Positions 27,358 through 35,676 of a stretch of DNA of 64,000 nt are shown in pieces. The DNA comes from Pandoraea captiosa (GTDB lineage Bacteria; Pseudomonadota; Gammaproteobacteria; Burkholderiales; Burkholderiaceae), in the NCBI RefSeq assembly GCF_902459775.1, contig NZ_CABPSQ010000008.1, positions 1-64,000 on the forward strand, read 5' to 3'. A program made the position numbers and the translations under genes. Every line of letters starts with the position of its first letter. The stretch's first letter is position 1. The notes beneath the pieces are model-generated. The model did not search any database. It saw only the letters and a program-made list of their open reading frames with translations, and had not been told where the DNA came from.

Positions 27358-28229
27358 TGTTCAGCTACCGCCACGCCTTCCACGCCGGCAACCATGCCGA
27401 CGTACTGAAACACTTCATCGCCGTTGAATGCATCGATTACATGCGCCAGAAAGACACGGCGTTCTGGTATATCGACACGCACGCCGGCGCGGGTGGCTAT
27501 TCGCTCGAAGGCAAGTGGGCCGATAAGACGGGCGAGTACGAGACCGGCATCGGCCGCTTGTGGACGCGCGACGATCTGCCGCCGGCGCTGGCCGACTATG
27601 TCGCGCTGGTGCGCGAGTTCAACCCGGACGGCAAACTGAGCTACTACCCCGGTTCGCCGTATTTCGCCTTGCAACTGCTGGGCGACCGCGACCGTCTGCG
27701 CCTGTTCGAGGCGCATCCGACAGAGCAGGATGTACTGCGCGAGAACTTCGAGGCGCAGGGCCGCGCGGTGGCACGTCGTACGATGATTTTCGGTGCCGAC
27801 GGTTTCGCCGGTCTGAAAACGATTTTGCCGCCGGCACCGCGCCGTGCATTTACACTGATCGATCCGTCGTATGAAGACAAGCGCGACTACACGCGCACGA
27901 CACAGACGGTGCAGGAAGGGCTCGACCGCTTCCCGACCGGTATGTACGCGGTGTGGTATCCGCTGGTGCAGCGCCGCGAAGCTGCCCAACTGCCGGAGCG
28001 CATGAAGCGGCTCACGATCGACGAAAAGCCGATCAAGAACTGGCTGCAGGTCGAACTGAACGTCTGCAATCCGGTGCCGGGAGGCATGGGATTGCACGGC
28101 AGTGGCATGTTTATCGTGAACCCGCCCTACATGCTGCACGACACGCTCAAGACGACGATGCCGTACCTTGTCAAAGCGCTCGGTCAGGACAAGGGGGCGA
28201 AGTTCCTGCTGGACGGCAAACAGAGCTGA
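27357..28229 (+). CDS. rlmJ: 23S rRNA A2030 N6-methyltransferase
   Basis: A 290-residue SAM-dependent enzyme that methylates A2030 of 23S rRNA. The N-terminus FSYRHAFHAGNHADVLKH and the SAM-site YIDTHAGAGGYSL are near-exact family signatures. The catalytic motif is LIDPSYED, where most members have DPPYE. It is translationally coupled to tag (TAATG overlap). Confidence 0.95.
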   Translation: MFSYRHAFHAGNHADVLKHFIAVECIDYMRQKDTAFWYIDTHAGAGGYSLEGKWADKTGEYETGIGRLWTRDDLPPALADYVALVREFNPDGKLSYYPGSPYFALQLLGDRDRLRLFEAHPTEQDVLRENFEAQGRAVARRTMIFGADGFAGLKTILPPAPRRAFTLIDPSYEDKRDYTRTTQTVQEGLDRFPTGMYAVWYPLVQRREAAQLPERMKRLTIDEKPIKNWLQVELNVCNPVPGGMGLHGSGMFIVNPPYMLHDTLKTTMPYLVKALGQDKGAKFLLDGKQS

Positions 28230-28350
28230 CCTGCTCGCACGGGGCTCGCCCCTCGGGCCGGATGTCACGCTAACGATGCTGCCGGTTCCGGTGGCCGTCG
28301 GGCGGGGTGGTCAGGCGCAGGTGATGTCCGAAACCGTTCATTTCGCCCCA

Positions 28351-28418
28351 CACTCTGCGCCCTCGACTCTGCACCCCGGACTTTGCACCTCGGACTTTGC
28401 ACCTCGGACTTTGCGCCG
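28351..28418. repeat. degenerate 14-bp tandem repeat
   Basis: About five copies of a 14-bp unit, the last three being CGGACTTTGCACCT or nearly so, fill the gap between the convergent rlmJ and pseudouridine synthase genes. Non-coding. Confidence 0.75.
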
Positions 28419-28434
28419 CGGAGCGTCTTGAAAT

Positions 28435-29154
28435 TTACTTGCCCGATGGCGGCACTTCGTACGGCAGCGACAGCAGTTCGTCCGGCGACAGATAACGCCA
28501 TTCCCCGAGCGCCAAATTTCCCATCGGCAAGCCGCCGATGGCGATTCTGACCAGCCCCTCGACACGGTTGCCAGCGGCAGCGACCATGCGCTTGACCTGA
28601 TGGTATTTGCCTTGTGTGATCGTTAGCGCGATTTCGTGGGACGACGGACTCATCACGTCCGTCGCGGCAAGGGGTTCGGTCTCATCGCGCAGCAATACGC
28701 CGTCGCGTAGCGCCTGCAACATCTCGTCGGTCACGGGATGCTTGGTCGTGGCGACGTATCGCTTGGGGACATGCCGGCGCGGCGACATCATGGCGTGAAG
28801 GAAGGGGCCGTCGTCCGAGAGCAGCAGCATGCCGGTCGTGTCCTGATCGAGACGGCCGGCGGGTTGCACGCCGCGAACCGCCAGCGGCAGGGGCAGCAAC
28901 GAATGTACCCCTTCATGATGCGTTGGACTTGTCGAGCACTCGAAGCCCTCGGGCTTGTTCAGCAGAATATAGACGTGCTCCCGATAATCCCACAGCTCGC
29001 CATCGAGCGTGAATTGCAGACCCGCCGGGTCCAGCGATTCGCGAGGATTATCGTGCACGACGCCATCGATGGCGAAGGCGCCGGATTGGATGAGCTTGCG
29101 GCACATCTTTCGACTGCCGAAACCCTGAGATTGCAGAATACGTTCGAGCTCGAT
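28435..29154 (-). CDS. RsuA-type rRNA pseudouridine synthase
   Basis: A pseudouridine synthase of the RsuA/RluB family acting on rRNA. The S4 domain is followed by the catalytic domain with YILLNKPEGFECST, the catalytic Asp in AGRLDQDTTGMLLLSDDG, and TITQGKYHQVKRMVAAAGN. The first ATG (29106) would cut off conserved S4 residues: the frame continues upstream as ELERILQSQGFGSRK without any ATG, GTG or TTG until a stop. Two ATC codons follow GGAG there; the second (29152-29154) has ideal 7-base spacing. I therefore propose an ATC start giving 239 residues. If this is wrong, the gene begins at 29106 with 223 residues. Confidence 0.85.
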   Translation of the reverse strand: MELERILQSQGFGSRKMCRKLIQSGAFAIDGVVHDNPRESLDPAGLQFTLDGELWDYREHVYILLNKPEGFECSTSPTHHEGVHSLLPLPLAVRGVQPAGRLDQDTTGMLLLSDDGPFLHAMMSPRRHVPKRYVATTKHPVTDEMLQALRDGVLLRDETEPLAATDVMSPSSHEIALTITQGKYHQVKRMVAAAGNRVEGLVRIAIGGLPMGNLALGEWRYLSPDELLSLPYEVPPSGK

Positions 29155-29237
29155 GATGCGTCTCCGTCAGGCACCGGGATTCAGGCCGCTATTGTAGCGG
29201 CCCGCGCGCTTCGATGCCCGACGTTGCGCCAGCCCGT

Positions 29238-30089
29238 CTAGTCGTCCTGCGTGGCGCCGCTGAATCGGCGATAGACGAAGCGTGCCGCCCAATCGAGCGC
29301 GAAGCCCAGCACGCCGATCACGAGAATGACGGCAGTCAGCTCCGAATACGCCAACCGGTCACGCGTGTCGAGAATGAGATAACCGAGGCCGGCGTTCACG
29401 CCGAGCATTTCCGCTGGCACCAGCACGATCCAGAGAATGCCGATCGCGAGCCGCACGCCGGTGAGCACGTGCGCGGCGATGCCCGGCACATAAACGTGCC
29501 AGAGCATTTCCCAACGCGTGGCGGCGAGACTCTCGCCAAGTTGCACCCAGCGTCGGTCGATGTGTGTGACCCCTGCTGACGTACTCATGACCAGCGGCCA
29601 GAGCGCCGCGAACGCCAGCAGGAAATAGACGGCGGGGTCGCCCACGCCGAGCGACATCACGGCAATGGGCATCCACGACAGGGGAGACACCATGCGCAGG
29701 AACTGCAGCGACGGTGTCAGGGCTTTATCGAGCCAGCGCACGCGCCCGATGAGAAAGCCGAGCGGCACGCCCAGCGCGATAGCCCACGCAAGGCCCACGG
29801 CGATGCGCCGTAGACTCGCAGCAATGTGCCGACCTAATTGTTCGTCGCGAATCAGGTCCGGCAGGGCGTGCAAGGCTGCTGCCGGCGAGAATTGCGAGGC
29901 GAGTGAGCCGGTTGTCGTGAACAGCGCGATGCCCAGCCACCAGATCGCCACGATGCCGACAAGGCCCGCCAGACCGAGCCACGCGCGGGCGACGCGCGGG
30001 GCGCTCGCCCTCGCTGTCGCGCGGGTCGACGGGCCTGCGGCGCTGGCAGACGACGCATTTGCGCGATCGTCGGACACAAGATCAGACAA
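29238..30089 (-). CDS. ABC importer permease, SsuC/TauC type
   Basis: A 283-residue inner-membrane permease with about six helices after a 35-residue hydrophilic Ser/Ala-rich leader. The cytoplasmic EAA loop reads GESLAATRWEMLWHVYVPGIAAHVLTGVR, typical of the nitrate/sulfonate/taurine branch. It starts at TTG with GGAGG seven bases upstream, inside the end of the substrate-binding gene (8-base overlap), which shows tight coupling. It is the last gene of the five-gene operon. Confidence 0.9.
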   Translation of the reverse strand: MSDLVSDDRANASSASAAGPSTRATARASAPRVARAWLGLAGLVGIVAIWWLGIALFTTTGSLASQFSPAAALHALPDLIRDEQLGRHIAASLRRIAVGLAWAIALGVPLGFLIGRVRWLDKALTPSLQFLRMVSPLSWMPIAVMSLGVGDPAVYFLLAFAALWPLVMSTSAGVTHIDRRWVQLGESLAATRWEMLWHVYVPGIAAHVLTGVRLAIGILWIVLVPAEMLGVNAGLGYLILDTRDRLAYSELTAVILVIGVLGFALDWAARFVYRRFSGATQDD

Positions 30090-31266
30090 CGATGACCTCC
30101 TGACGCGTAAAGCCCTCCGGCAGACCGAATGCCTTCATGCCGCCCGCAGCCGCAATGCTTTTCTTGACGAACCGGTCGTCGACGAGATCGCGTGCGACAA
30201 ATGCGGGGTCGAGCTTGGCGAGGAATTGGGCGTTGCCTTCGACCTGCGTCTTTTGCATATGCCGTACCAGTGCTTCGGTATAGCTCGGATACGGGTAAGG
30301 CTGGAAGTCGATGCGCTTTTCATGCCAGTCGGCATGAAGAATGGCTTTGTCCGCGAGGTAGCGACCTTGGTCGGACGCCGCAGGGGCCAGCACGCGTTGC
30401 AGCACCTGGAATGGATGCGGCGTGTAGCGGTTTTCCCCTTCCTTCGAGAGCAGGCGCGCCGCATCTTCCGGGTGTGCGCGTGTCCATGCCTGCGCCTTGA
30501 CGATGGCGTCGACGACCTTTTGCGACCATTCCGGACGCGAGGTGAGGTCACGCTCGTGCATCGTCACGACGCAGCACGCATGGTTCTTCCACACGTCACC
30601 GGTAAAGCGCAGGATCTTGCCGACCTTGAGGTTCTCTGCCGCCGCATTGAACGGTTCCGCAACGATATACCCCGCGATCTGTTTCGCGGCGAGCGCCGGT
30701 GGCATGTCCGAGGGCGCCATCACGATCAGATTGACCTCATTGGCGGCGGGCGCACCGTTCTTCTTGAGCACGGGTGTGAGGCCGTTGGCGGCCAGCAGGC
30801 CCTGCAAAACGACATTGTGGATCGAATACCAGAACGGCACGGCGAATGTCTTGCCGCCGAGATCACTGACCTTGTTGATATCGGGCGCGACCGTCATTGC
30901 GCTACCGTTGACGTGATTCCATGCCACGACCTTCGCTTGCGCCTGGCTGCCGTAGCGCGCCCACACCGTCATGGGCGAGAGCAGGTGAACGACATTGACT
31001 TGCCCGGAGAGGAAGGCCTCGATCAGTTGCGCCCAACTGCGCAATAACGTCGGCTTGTCCGCCTTGATACCCGCTTGCTCGAAGTAGCCGTTGTTGTGGG
31101 CAACGAGCAGAGGTGTGGCATCGGTGATCGGCAGATAGCCGATGCGCAACGGGGCATCCGGCTCCGCGGCGGCGCGCGCCGCTGCCGAAGCCAACAAGGG
31201 TGCAGCACCGGCCACGGTCATCATCGAAGCAAGTTTCAGCCATTCGCGGCGGGAAATTTGGCACAT
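30082..31266 (-). CDS. ABC importer substrate-binding protein, NrtA/SsuA type, Tat-exported
   Basis: A 394-residue periplasmic binding protein. The signal has the twin-arginine motif SRREWLKLAS (residues 5-14) and then a hydrophobic Ala-rich stretch, suggesting Tat export, as is usual for CmpA/NrtA-like proteins. The body begins LRIGYLPITDATPLLVAHNNGYFEQAG and has the family-typical HLLSPMTVWARYGS and MPPALAAKQIAGYIVAEPFNAAAE. The ligand is unknown; nitrate/bicarbonate-type and organosulfur-type proteins share this fold. I start at MCQISRREW; the longer frame has no support. Confidence 0.9.
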   Translation of the reverse strand: MCQISRREWLKLASMMTVAGAAPLLASAAARAAAEPDAPLRIGYLPITDATPLLVAHNNGYFEQAGIKADKPTLLRSWAQLIEAFLSGQVNVVHLLSPMTVWARYGSQAQAKVVAWNHVNGSAMTVAPDINKVSDLGGKTFAVPFWYSIHNVVLQGLLAANGLTPVLKKNGAPAANEVNLIVMAPSDMPPALAAKQIAGYIVAEPFNAAAENLKVGKILRFTGDVWKNHACCVVTMHERDLTSRPEWSQKVVDAIVKAQAWTRAHPEDAARLLSKEGENRYTPHPFQVLQRVLAPAASDQGRYLADKAILHADWHEKRIDFQPYPYPSYTEALVRHMQKTQVEGNAQFLAKLDPAFVARDLVDDRFVKKSIAAAGGMKAFGLPEGFTRQEVIVV

Positions 31267-31301
31267 GGTCTGGGGATCCCCGTAAGTTCGGTCGTCGCGA
31301 C

Positions 31302-32240
31302 CTATCGTGTTGTGTGAGTGAGTGTCGCGTCGCGCGACATCGCGAGATGCAACGCCTGAAGAATGTCGATGCGCAACGCGCCAAGCGCCTGTACTTGTGC
31401 CTCGCGCGGCGAGGGCACCTCGATTTGCCACTGCGCCAATGTGCGCCCCTGATTGCCGAGCAGCACGATGCGGTCGGAGACGAGCAGCGCCTCATCGATA
31501 TCGTGTGTCACGAGCACGGTCGCCGCGCCGGTATCGCGCACGACCGTCACGAGCAGACGCTGCATGTCGGCACGCGTGACTTCATCGAGCGCGCCGAACG
31601 GTTCATCGAGAAGCAGTGCTCGCGGTTGTCGCGCAAGGCAGCGAGCCAGCGCCACGCGTTGCGCCATACCGCCCGACAACTGGCGCGGATGCAAATGATG
31701 GGCATGGGCGAGCCCGACTTCGTTGAGCGCGGCGTCGATACGCGCGCGTCGCGTGTCCCGAGACAGCGCCGGTTGACGCGCGAACGTGAGGCCGAATGCT
31801 ACATTGCGCTCCACGGAAAGCCACGGCAGAAGGCAAGGGTCCTGAAACGCCAGCGCGACATCGGGGCGGGGGCCGGTGAGCGAGGCGCCGTCCACGGACA
31901 CCGTGCCTTGGGTCGGCGCAAGCAAGCCGGCAGCAATGCGGAGCAAGGTCGATTTTCCCGACCCGCTCGGCCCGAGCACGGAGACGAGTTCTCCCGGTGC
32001 GACCGTCAGGTCGACGCCTCGCAGGATCGCCCGCTCGCCGTAGGACAAGCCGATGTCGCGCAGCGTCAGAAAGGGCGAAGCGTTGTGCGAAGAAGCAGAT
32101 GAAGACGCAGGCGAAGAAGCGGACGACGCCAACGCAGCCATCGTCGTTGATGGCGCAGGGCCGACGCGCGAGGCTTGCTCGTGCGCTTCGGCAATGAACG
32201 TATCGGTGTGCGCGCGTTGCGTCGCCGTGGGTCGGGTCAT
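31302..32240 (-). CDS. ABC importer ATPase, SsuB/TauB type
   Basis: A 312-residue ATPase. A Ser/Ala-rich N-terminal extension of about 50 residues precedes the domain with Walker A GPSGSGKS, Q-loop FQDPCLLPWLSVERN, signature LSGGMAQRVALARCLA, Walker B ALLLDEPFGALD and H-loop THD. It starts in an ATGA overlap with the acyl-CoA-dehydrogenase-like gene, so import and the two enzymes are coupled. Confidence 0.92.
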   Translation of the reverse strand: MTRPTATQRAHTDTFIAEAHEQASRVGPAPSTTMAALASSASSPASSSASSHNASPFLTLRDIGLSYGERAILRGVDLTVAPGELVSVLGPSGSGKSTLLRIAAGLLAPTQGTVSVDGASLTGPRPDVALAFQDPCLLPWLSVERNVAFGLTFARQPALSRDTRRARIDAALNEVGLAHAHHLHPRQLSGGMAQRVALARCLARQPRALLLDEPFGALDEVTRADMQRLLVTVVRDTGAATVLVTHDIDEALLVSDRIVLLGNQGRTLAQWQIEVPSPREAQVQALGALRIDILQALHLAMSRDATLTHTTR

Positions 32241-33376
32241 TGAGCCGTTTCGGTCCTGAGTTGTTGCGCCCGCTGCGCTGCGAGCTGATTTTTCAATTGC
32301 ACCAGGCTGGGCGTGACGATGGGCACGAAGGCCGCTTCGCGTTGCCGGCGCGCGATGCCCGAGAGTCCGCGCAGATAGCCGCGCCCGCCGCCAGTCTGCA
32401 CTTCGAGTGAGGCGGCATCATGAACCAGTTCCGCCAGTGCGATTCGCAGCTTGAACAGACTGGCCGGCGTGTCGACGAATTCGCCCTGCAATACCCCGGC
32501 CTTAAGGCGTGCCGTGAGCGTATCAAGTTGCTCGGTCAGCGCGGCGACCTCGTCAGCCACTGCTGCTCGGGCGCCCGGGCCGCCGTCGCGCGTGCCCGCC
32601 AGGCTGCGCCGCGCAAGCCCCAGCGACATGCCGCACTGCAGCCCGAGAAACGCGGGACGCACGCGCACGAGCCACGCCGGGGCGTCGTCGGTCACGCGAT
32701 CGTCATCGGTCAGCGGTGTGTCGGCCATTTGCAGTGCTGCGGTATTCGTGCCTCGCAGGCCGATCAGATCGAGATCGTCGCTGCGCGTCACGCCCGGCGC
32801 GTGATGGGCGATCGCGAAGATCGAGGGCGGGCCACCGGCCTCATGATCCACCGCTGCTGCCGCCACGAAACCTTGTTTGCGAAGGTTCGTGATCCACGGC
32901 AGTCCACCATTGACTCGCCAGGCACGCGCGCCGTCGTCGGTGACGACGTTCGTCGCGCGAATTTGCAGCGGTTCGATCGCCGAGAGATATTTCATCGCAT
33001 TCGACAACCCCGTGGCGCCCGCGAGTTCGCCGCATAGCAGGGCGGGCAGGTGTCGGTCGCGCAGGCGGCGATTCGGGCTTTGCAGCAAGTATTCGATGAA
33101 TGTGCGCTGCCCCCATAGCACGAACGCTGCTGCGAACGAATGTTCCGCAACGTCCGCAACCGTGTCGATCGCGTCGACGATCGAGCCGCCCGCACCGCCC
33201 AGTTCGACCGGTACGCCAACGCGAAGCAGTCCAGCCCCGGCCAACCGGGGGACCACATCGGCACTGAGCGTGGCATCGGTGTCGAGTGTCTCGGCGTGCG
33301 TGTCCAGCCAGCCCGCGAGCGCAGGGGCGTGCGTGGCCAGTCCGTGAAGGCTGTCGTGGCTGTCGTCGGCGCTCAT
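32237..33376 (-). CDS. acyl-CoA-dehydrogenase-like flavoprotein (SfnB/DszC-type)
   Basis: A 379-residue protein of the acyl-CoA dehydrogenase fold: helical N-part with LRVGVPVELGGAGGS, a middle beta domain with GLPWITNLRKQGFVAAAA, and a C-terminal helical part ending in the FAD-proximal QTGGGRGYLRG. The usual catalytic Glu region is not evident. Members next to SsuABC-like importers often act as FMNH2-dependent monooxygenases or sulfone-utilisation proteins (SfnB), so oxidation of an imported compound is plausible. Both ends overlap neighbours by ATGA. Confidence 0.8.
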   Translation of the reverse strand: MSADDSHDSLHGLATHAPALAGWLDTHAETLDTDATLSADVVPRLAGAGLLRVGVPVELGGAGGSIVDAIDTVADVAEHSFAAAFVLWGQRTFIEYLLQSPNRRLRDRHLPALLCGELAGATGLSNAMKYLSAIEPLQIRATNVVTDDGARAWRVNGGLPWITNLRKQGFVAAAAVDHEAGGPPSIFAIAHHAPGVTRSDDLDLIGLRGTNTAALQMADTPLTDDDRVTDDAPAWLVRVRPAFLGLQCGMSLGLARRSLAGTRDGGPGARAAVADEVAALTEQLDTLTARLKAGVLQGEFVDTPASLFKLRIALAELVHDAASLEVQTGGGRGYLRGLSGIARRQREAAFVPIVTPSLVQLKNQLAAQRAQQLRTETAQ

Positions 33377-33939
33377 GCCGCTTCTGCCTTCGGTTCCCAG
33401 CGGTATGCCGCCAGTTGCGGGTTCAGTTCGTTTTGCGAGAGGTTGTTCGCAAAGTTGCACAGCGTGGCGAGCGATACGCCAAGCACGACCTCCAGCGCGG
33501 CGGCGTCGTCGAAACCGGCCGATTTGAAGGCTGCGAGTTCAGCGTCCGACACCGCGCCGCGCGAAGCAATGACCGCACGCGTGAAAACCGCGACCGCATC
33601 CAGTTTGGCGTCTGAGAGTCTGCTCTGGTCGCGAATTTCATTGACGAGCGCTTCCGGCAACTGCGCTTTCTTGAGCGCCACGGCCGTATGCCCCGCCACG
33701 CAAAAACCGCAGCCATGGATGCCGGCAGCGGTGATCTGCACCACTTCGCGCTCGGCTAGCGTCAGGCTCGTGCGCGCATTGATGGCGCCCACGGTGAGAT
33801 AAGTTTCGAGCGCCGTGGGGGCATTGGCCAGCGACGCGACGAGGTTTGGCAGGAATCCGTTAGCCGCCAGCGACTTTTCCAGGAACGGACGGCTGGCTTC
33901 AGGGGCGGTCTCAAGGGTGTGCAGTGGCAGTCGGCTCAT
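33373..33939 (-). CDS. carboxymuconolactone-decarboxylase/AhpD-domain protein
   Basis: A 188-residue all-helical protein. The AhpD-like active centre is visible: GIHGCGFCVAGH, with Cys77, Cys80 and His84, preceded by REVVQITAA. Such CxxC...H proteins act as thiol peroxidases or peroxide-detoxifying partners of flavin oxygenases. It is the first gene of the operon and has a good AAGGAG. The pairing with an acyl-CoA-dehydrogenase-like protein and an ABC importer recurs in proteobacteria, but the pathway is not assigned. Confidence 0.88.
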   Translation of the reverse strand: MSRLPLHTLETAPEASRPFLEKSLAANGFLPNLVASLANAPTALETYLTVGAINARTSLTLAEREVVQITAAGIHGCGFCVAGHTAVALKKAQLPEALVNEIRDQSRLSDAKLDAVAVFTRAVIASRGAVSDAELAAFKSAGFDDAAALEVVLGVSLATLCNFANNLSQNELNPQLAAYRWEPKAEAA

Positions 33940-34140
33940 ATCGGGCTCCTTACAGTCGAGCATCCATTGTGCGCAAGGCCGATGCAAGGCTCAATGCGCG
34001 CCCGTCTGAAAATTCTGCGGATTTGTCTCAGTGGGCGAAGGACGCGTCCGAGCGGCATATCCCGCAATGCGTGATGTTGCTGCGGGCCCCCCTGCCGATA
34101 TGCATCGGCGCCAGTCCGAGAGGCCGATGGAAATCGCGGC

Positions 34141-35277
34141 TCAGTGCAGCGGGTAACTGGCGGAAGGGGTGACGGCCGGGGGCGCAGAGGCGGCATCGGG
34201 GGCATCGGCGGCATCGGTGGCCTGACGGCGCCACGCCCCCGGCTGCATGCCTGTCACGCGTTTGAAGGCTTGCGCGAAGGCCGACTCGGACTGGTAGCCG
34301 ACCTGCTCGGCGGCTTCCGGCAACGACACGCCCGCGCGAAGCAGGGCGGCCGCCGTCTTCATGCGGACCAACGTCACGAACTGCGCCGGGGGTTGTCCGC
34401 CGATTTCCGCGAATTGCTTGCAAAAGCGCGCGCGCGACATGTGGACGAAGTCCGCCATACGATCGGTCGTCCAGCGCGCCCCGGGCGATTCGATGATCGC
34501 GGCAGCGAGCCGCCCGAACGCATCGCGTCGCATGAGTCGCCACATTCCTGGCGCTACATCTTCGGTGTGCACCGCCTCGCGCAACGCATAGTAGAAAAGC
34601 AGATCGGTCAGGCGGGCGAGCAGCGGCGACGGGGCATCCCCCGGTCGCCGCGCTTCGGCTTGAATCAGAGCGAAGATCTGCGTCATGCCCTCCAGCCGGC
34701 CGCTGGCGTGGCGCGGGACGATCGGGTTTGGCAGCATGCCGAGCACCAGCGCGTCCAGATCGGTTCGGAATTCGAAAAAGCCACAGGCCAGGGCGACGAA
34801 GGGCGGTGCATCGGGCGCCGCGTGTGGCGCCGTATGTGGCGCCGTATGTGGCGCGGGCGGCAGCGGTGTCATCGTGCCGGCGCGCGTGCTCAGATCGGCA
34901 GGGGCCGTCGATGACGGGGTCAGGGCATGCGGCACATCGGAGAGCAGGAAGACGGCGTCTCCGGCATGCAACGCCAGAGTCCGGGGCGGCTGGCCCGCAT
35001 GCGGGCCGACATGCAGGTAGCAGTTGCCGTCCAGTACGACGTGGAAGCTCGCACGCTGGTGACCTGCGGTCGATGCCTGATACGCGCCGCAGTACTCGCC
35101 CACATGGAATAACGTGCTTTTCAGCTCGAGGCCGGCCAGTAGCCAGTCGGCCACGCGGTCGGGGTGGCCCGCACTGGCCGAGGACGCCGAGGACGCGTGT
35201 GCGTGCGACAGCGTTGCGTCAGCGACGTCTGCTGTGTCCGCAGCCTCTGCCAAACCACTTCGAGTCTCGCGCTCCAT
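34141..35277 (-). CDS. AraC-family regulator upstream of the ABC operon
   Basis: A 378-residue regulator. The cupin N-domain has QRASFHVVLDGNCYLHVG and LHAGDAVFLLSDVPHAL; the AraC domain (about 265-360) has RMADFVHMSRARFCKQF and EAAEQVGYQSESAFAQAFKRVTGMQPGAWRR. A Pro/His/Ala tract (PHTAPHTAPHAAP) coded by 12-bp repeats sits between cupin strands, and the C-terminal tail is coded by 9-bp repeats. The ATG at 35277 was preferred over the GTG at 35289 on ribosome-binding-site spacing. It lies upstream of, and on the same strand as, the CMD-ABC operon and is its likely regulator. Confidence 0.87.
   Translation of the reverse strand: MERETRSGLAEAADTADVADATLSHAHASSASSASAGHPDRVADWLLAGLELKSTLFHVGEYCGAYQASTAGHQRASFHVVLDGNCYLHVGPHAGQPPRTLALHAGDAVFLLSDVPHALTPSSTAPADLSTRAGTMTPLPPAPHTAPHTAPHAAPDAPPFVALACGFFEFRTDLDALVLGMLPNPIVPRHASGRLEGMTQIFALIQAEARRPGDAPSPLLARLTDLLFYYALREAVHTEDVAPGMWRLMRRDAFGRLAAAIIESPGARWTTDRMADFVHMSRARFCKQFAEIGGQPPAQFVTLVRMKTAAALLRAGVSLPEAAEQVGYQSESAFAQAFKRVTGMQPGAWRRQATDAADAPDAASAPPAVTPSASYPLH
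34192..34218 (-). repeat. 3 x 9-bp tandem repeat in AraC gene tail
   Basis: GGCATCGGN three times in tandem, in frame, coding an Ala-Asp-rich tail of the AraC regulator. Confidence 0.7.
34817..34852 (-). repeat. 3 x 12-bp tandem repeat in AraC gene
   Basis: Three copies of GCCGTATGTGGC (first with two changes) encode the Pro-His-Thr-Ala repeats of the regulator's sensor domain. Confidence 0.8.
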
Positions 35278-35409
35278 CCCAAACCCCACCTCTTGACGCC
35301 TGCGTCGGCAAAACGATCATGCTCCCCACCGACATTCGCCAGCACAACTATTTTTTCGTTGGATGCTTATTACGGTCGGGGATTTGTCGGACGGGGTGGA
35401 GCGGCCATG

Positions 35410-35443
35410 AAAAAAGCCGATGATCTTTCGATCATCGGCTTTT
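35410..35443 (-). terminator. terminator of tRNA-Leu copy 1
   Basis: GCCGATGATC-GAAA-GATCATCGGC (10-bp stem) followed by six T on the minus strand, just after the tRNA. Confidence 0.85.
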
Positions 35444-35453
35444 CGTATTTTGT

Positions 35454-35538
<85 letters not shown>

Positions 35539-35580
35539 CCCGTCAGCTCGCTTACTGCTTGCTCGCTGCGAAGAAGTGAG

Positions 35581-35609
35581 ATTATGCCCATGGTGCCCCG
35601 TGCTGTCAA
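35581..35609 (-). promoter_or_regulatory. sigma-70 promoter of tRNA-Leu copy 1
   Basis: On the minus strand TTGACA, exactly 17 bp, CATAAT. Near-consensus, as expected for a stable-RNA gene. Confidence 0.8.
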
Positions 35610-35676
35610 CACTGGTGCGTGAAAAAATTCAAAAAACTTTCACGCACCGCGTCCGCGCGCGGCAAGCGCTGCGAAG

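Noticed and set aside
35614-35648. GGTGCGTGAAA/TTTCACGCACC hairpin as terminator of the LysR gene
   Set aside because: It is a strong 11-bp stem, but no T-run follows on the minus strand and the T residues lie in the loop. It could be Rho-assisted, but I did not list it as a terminator.
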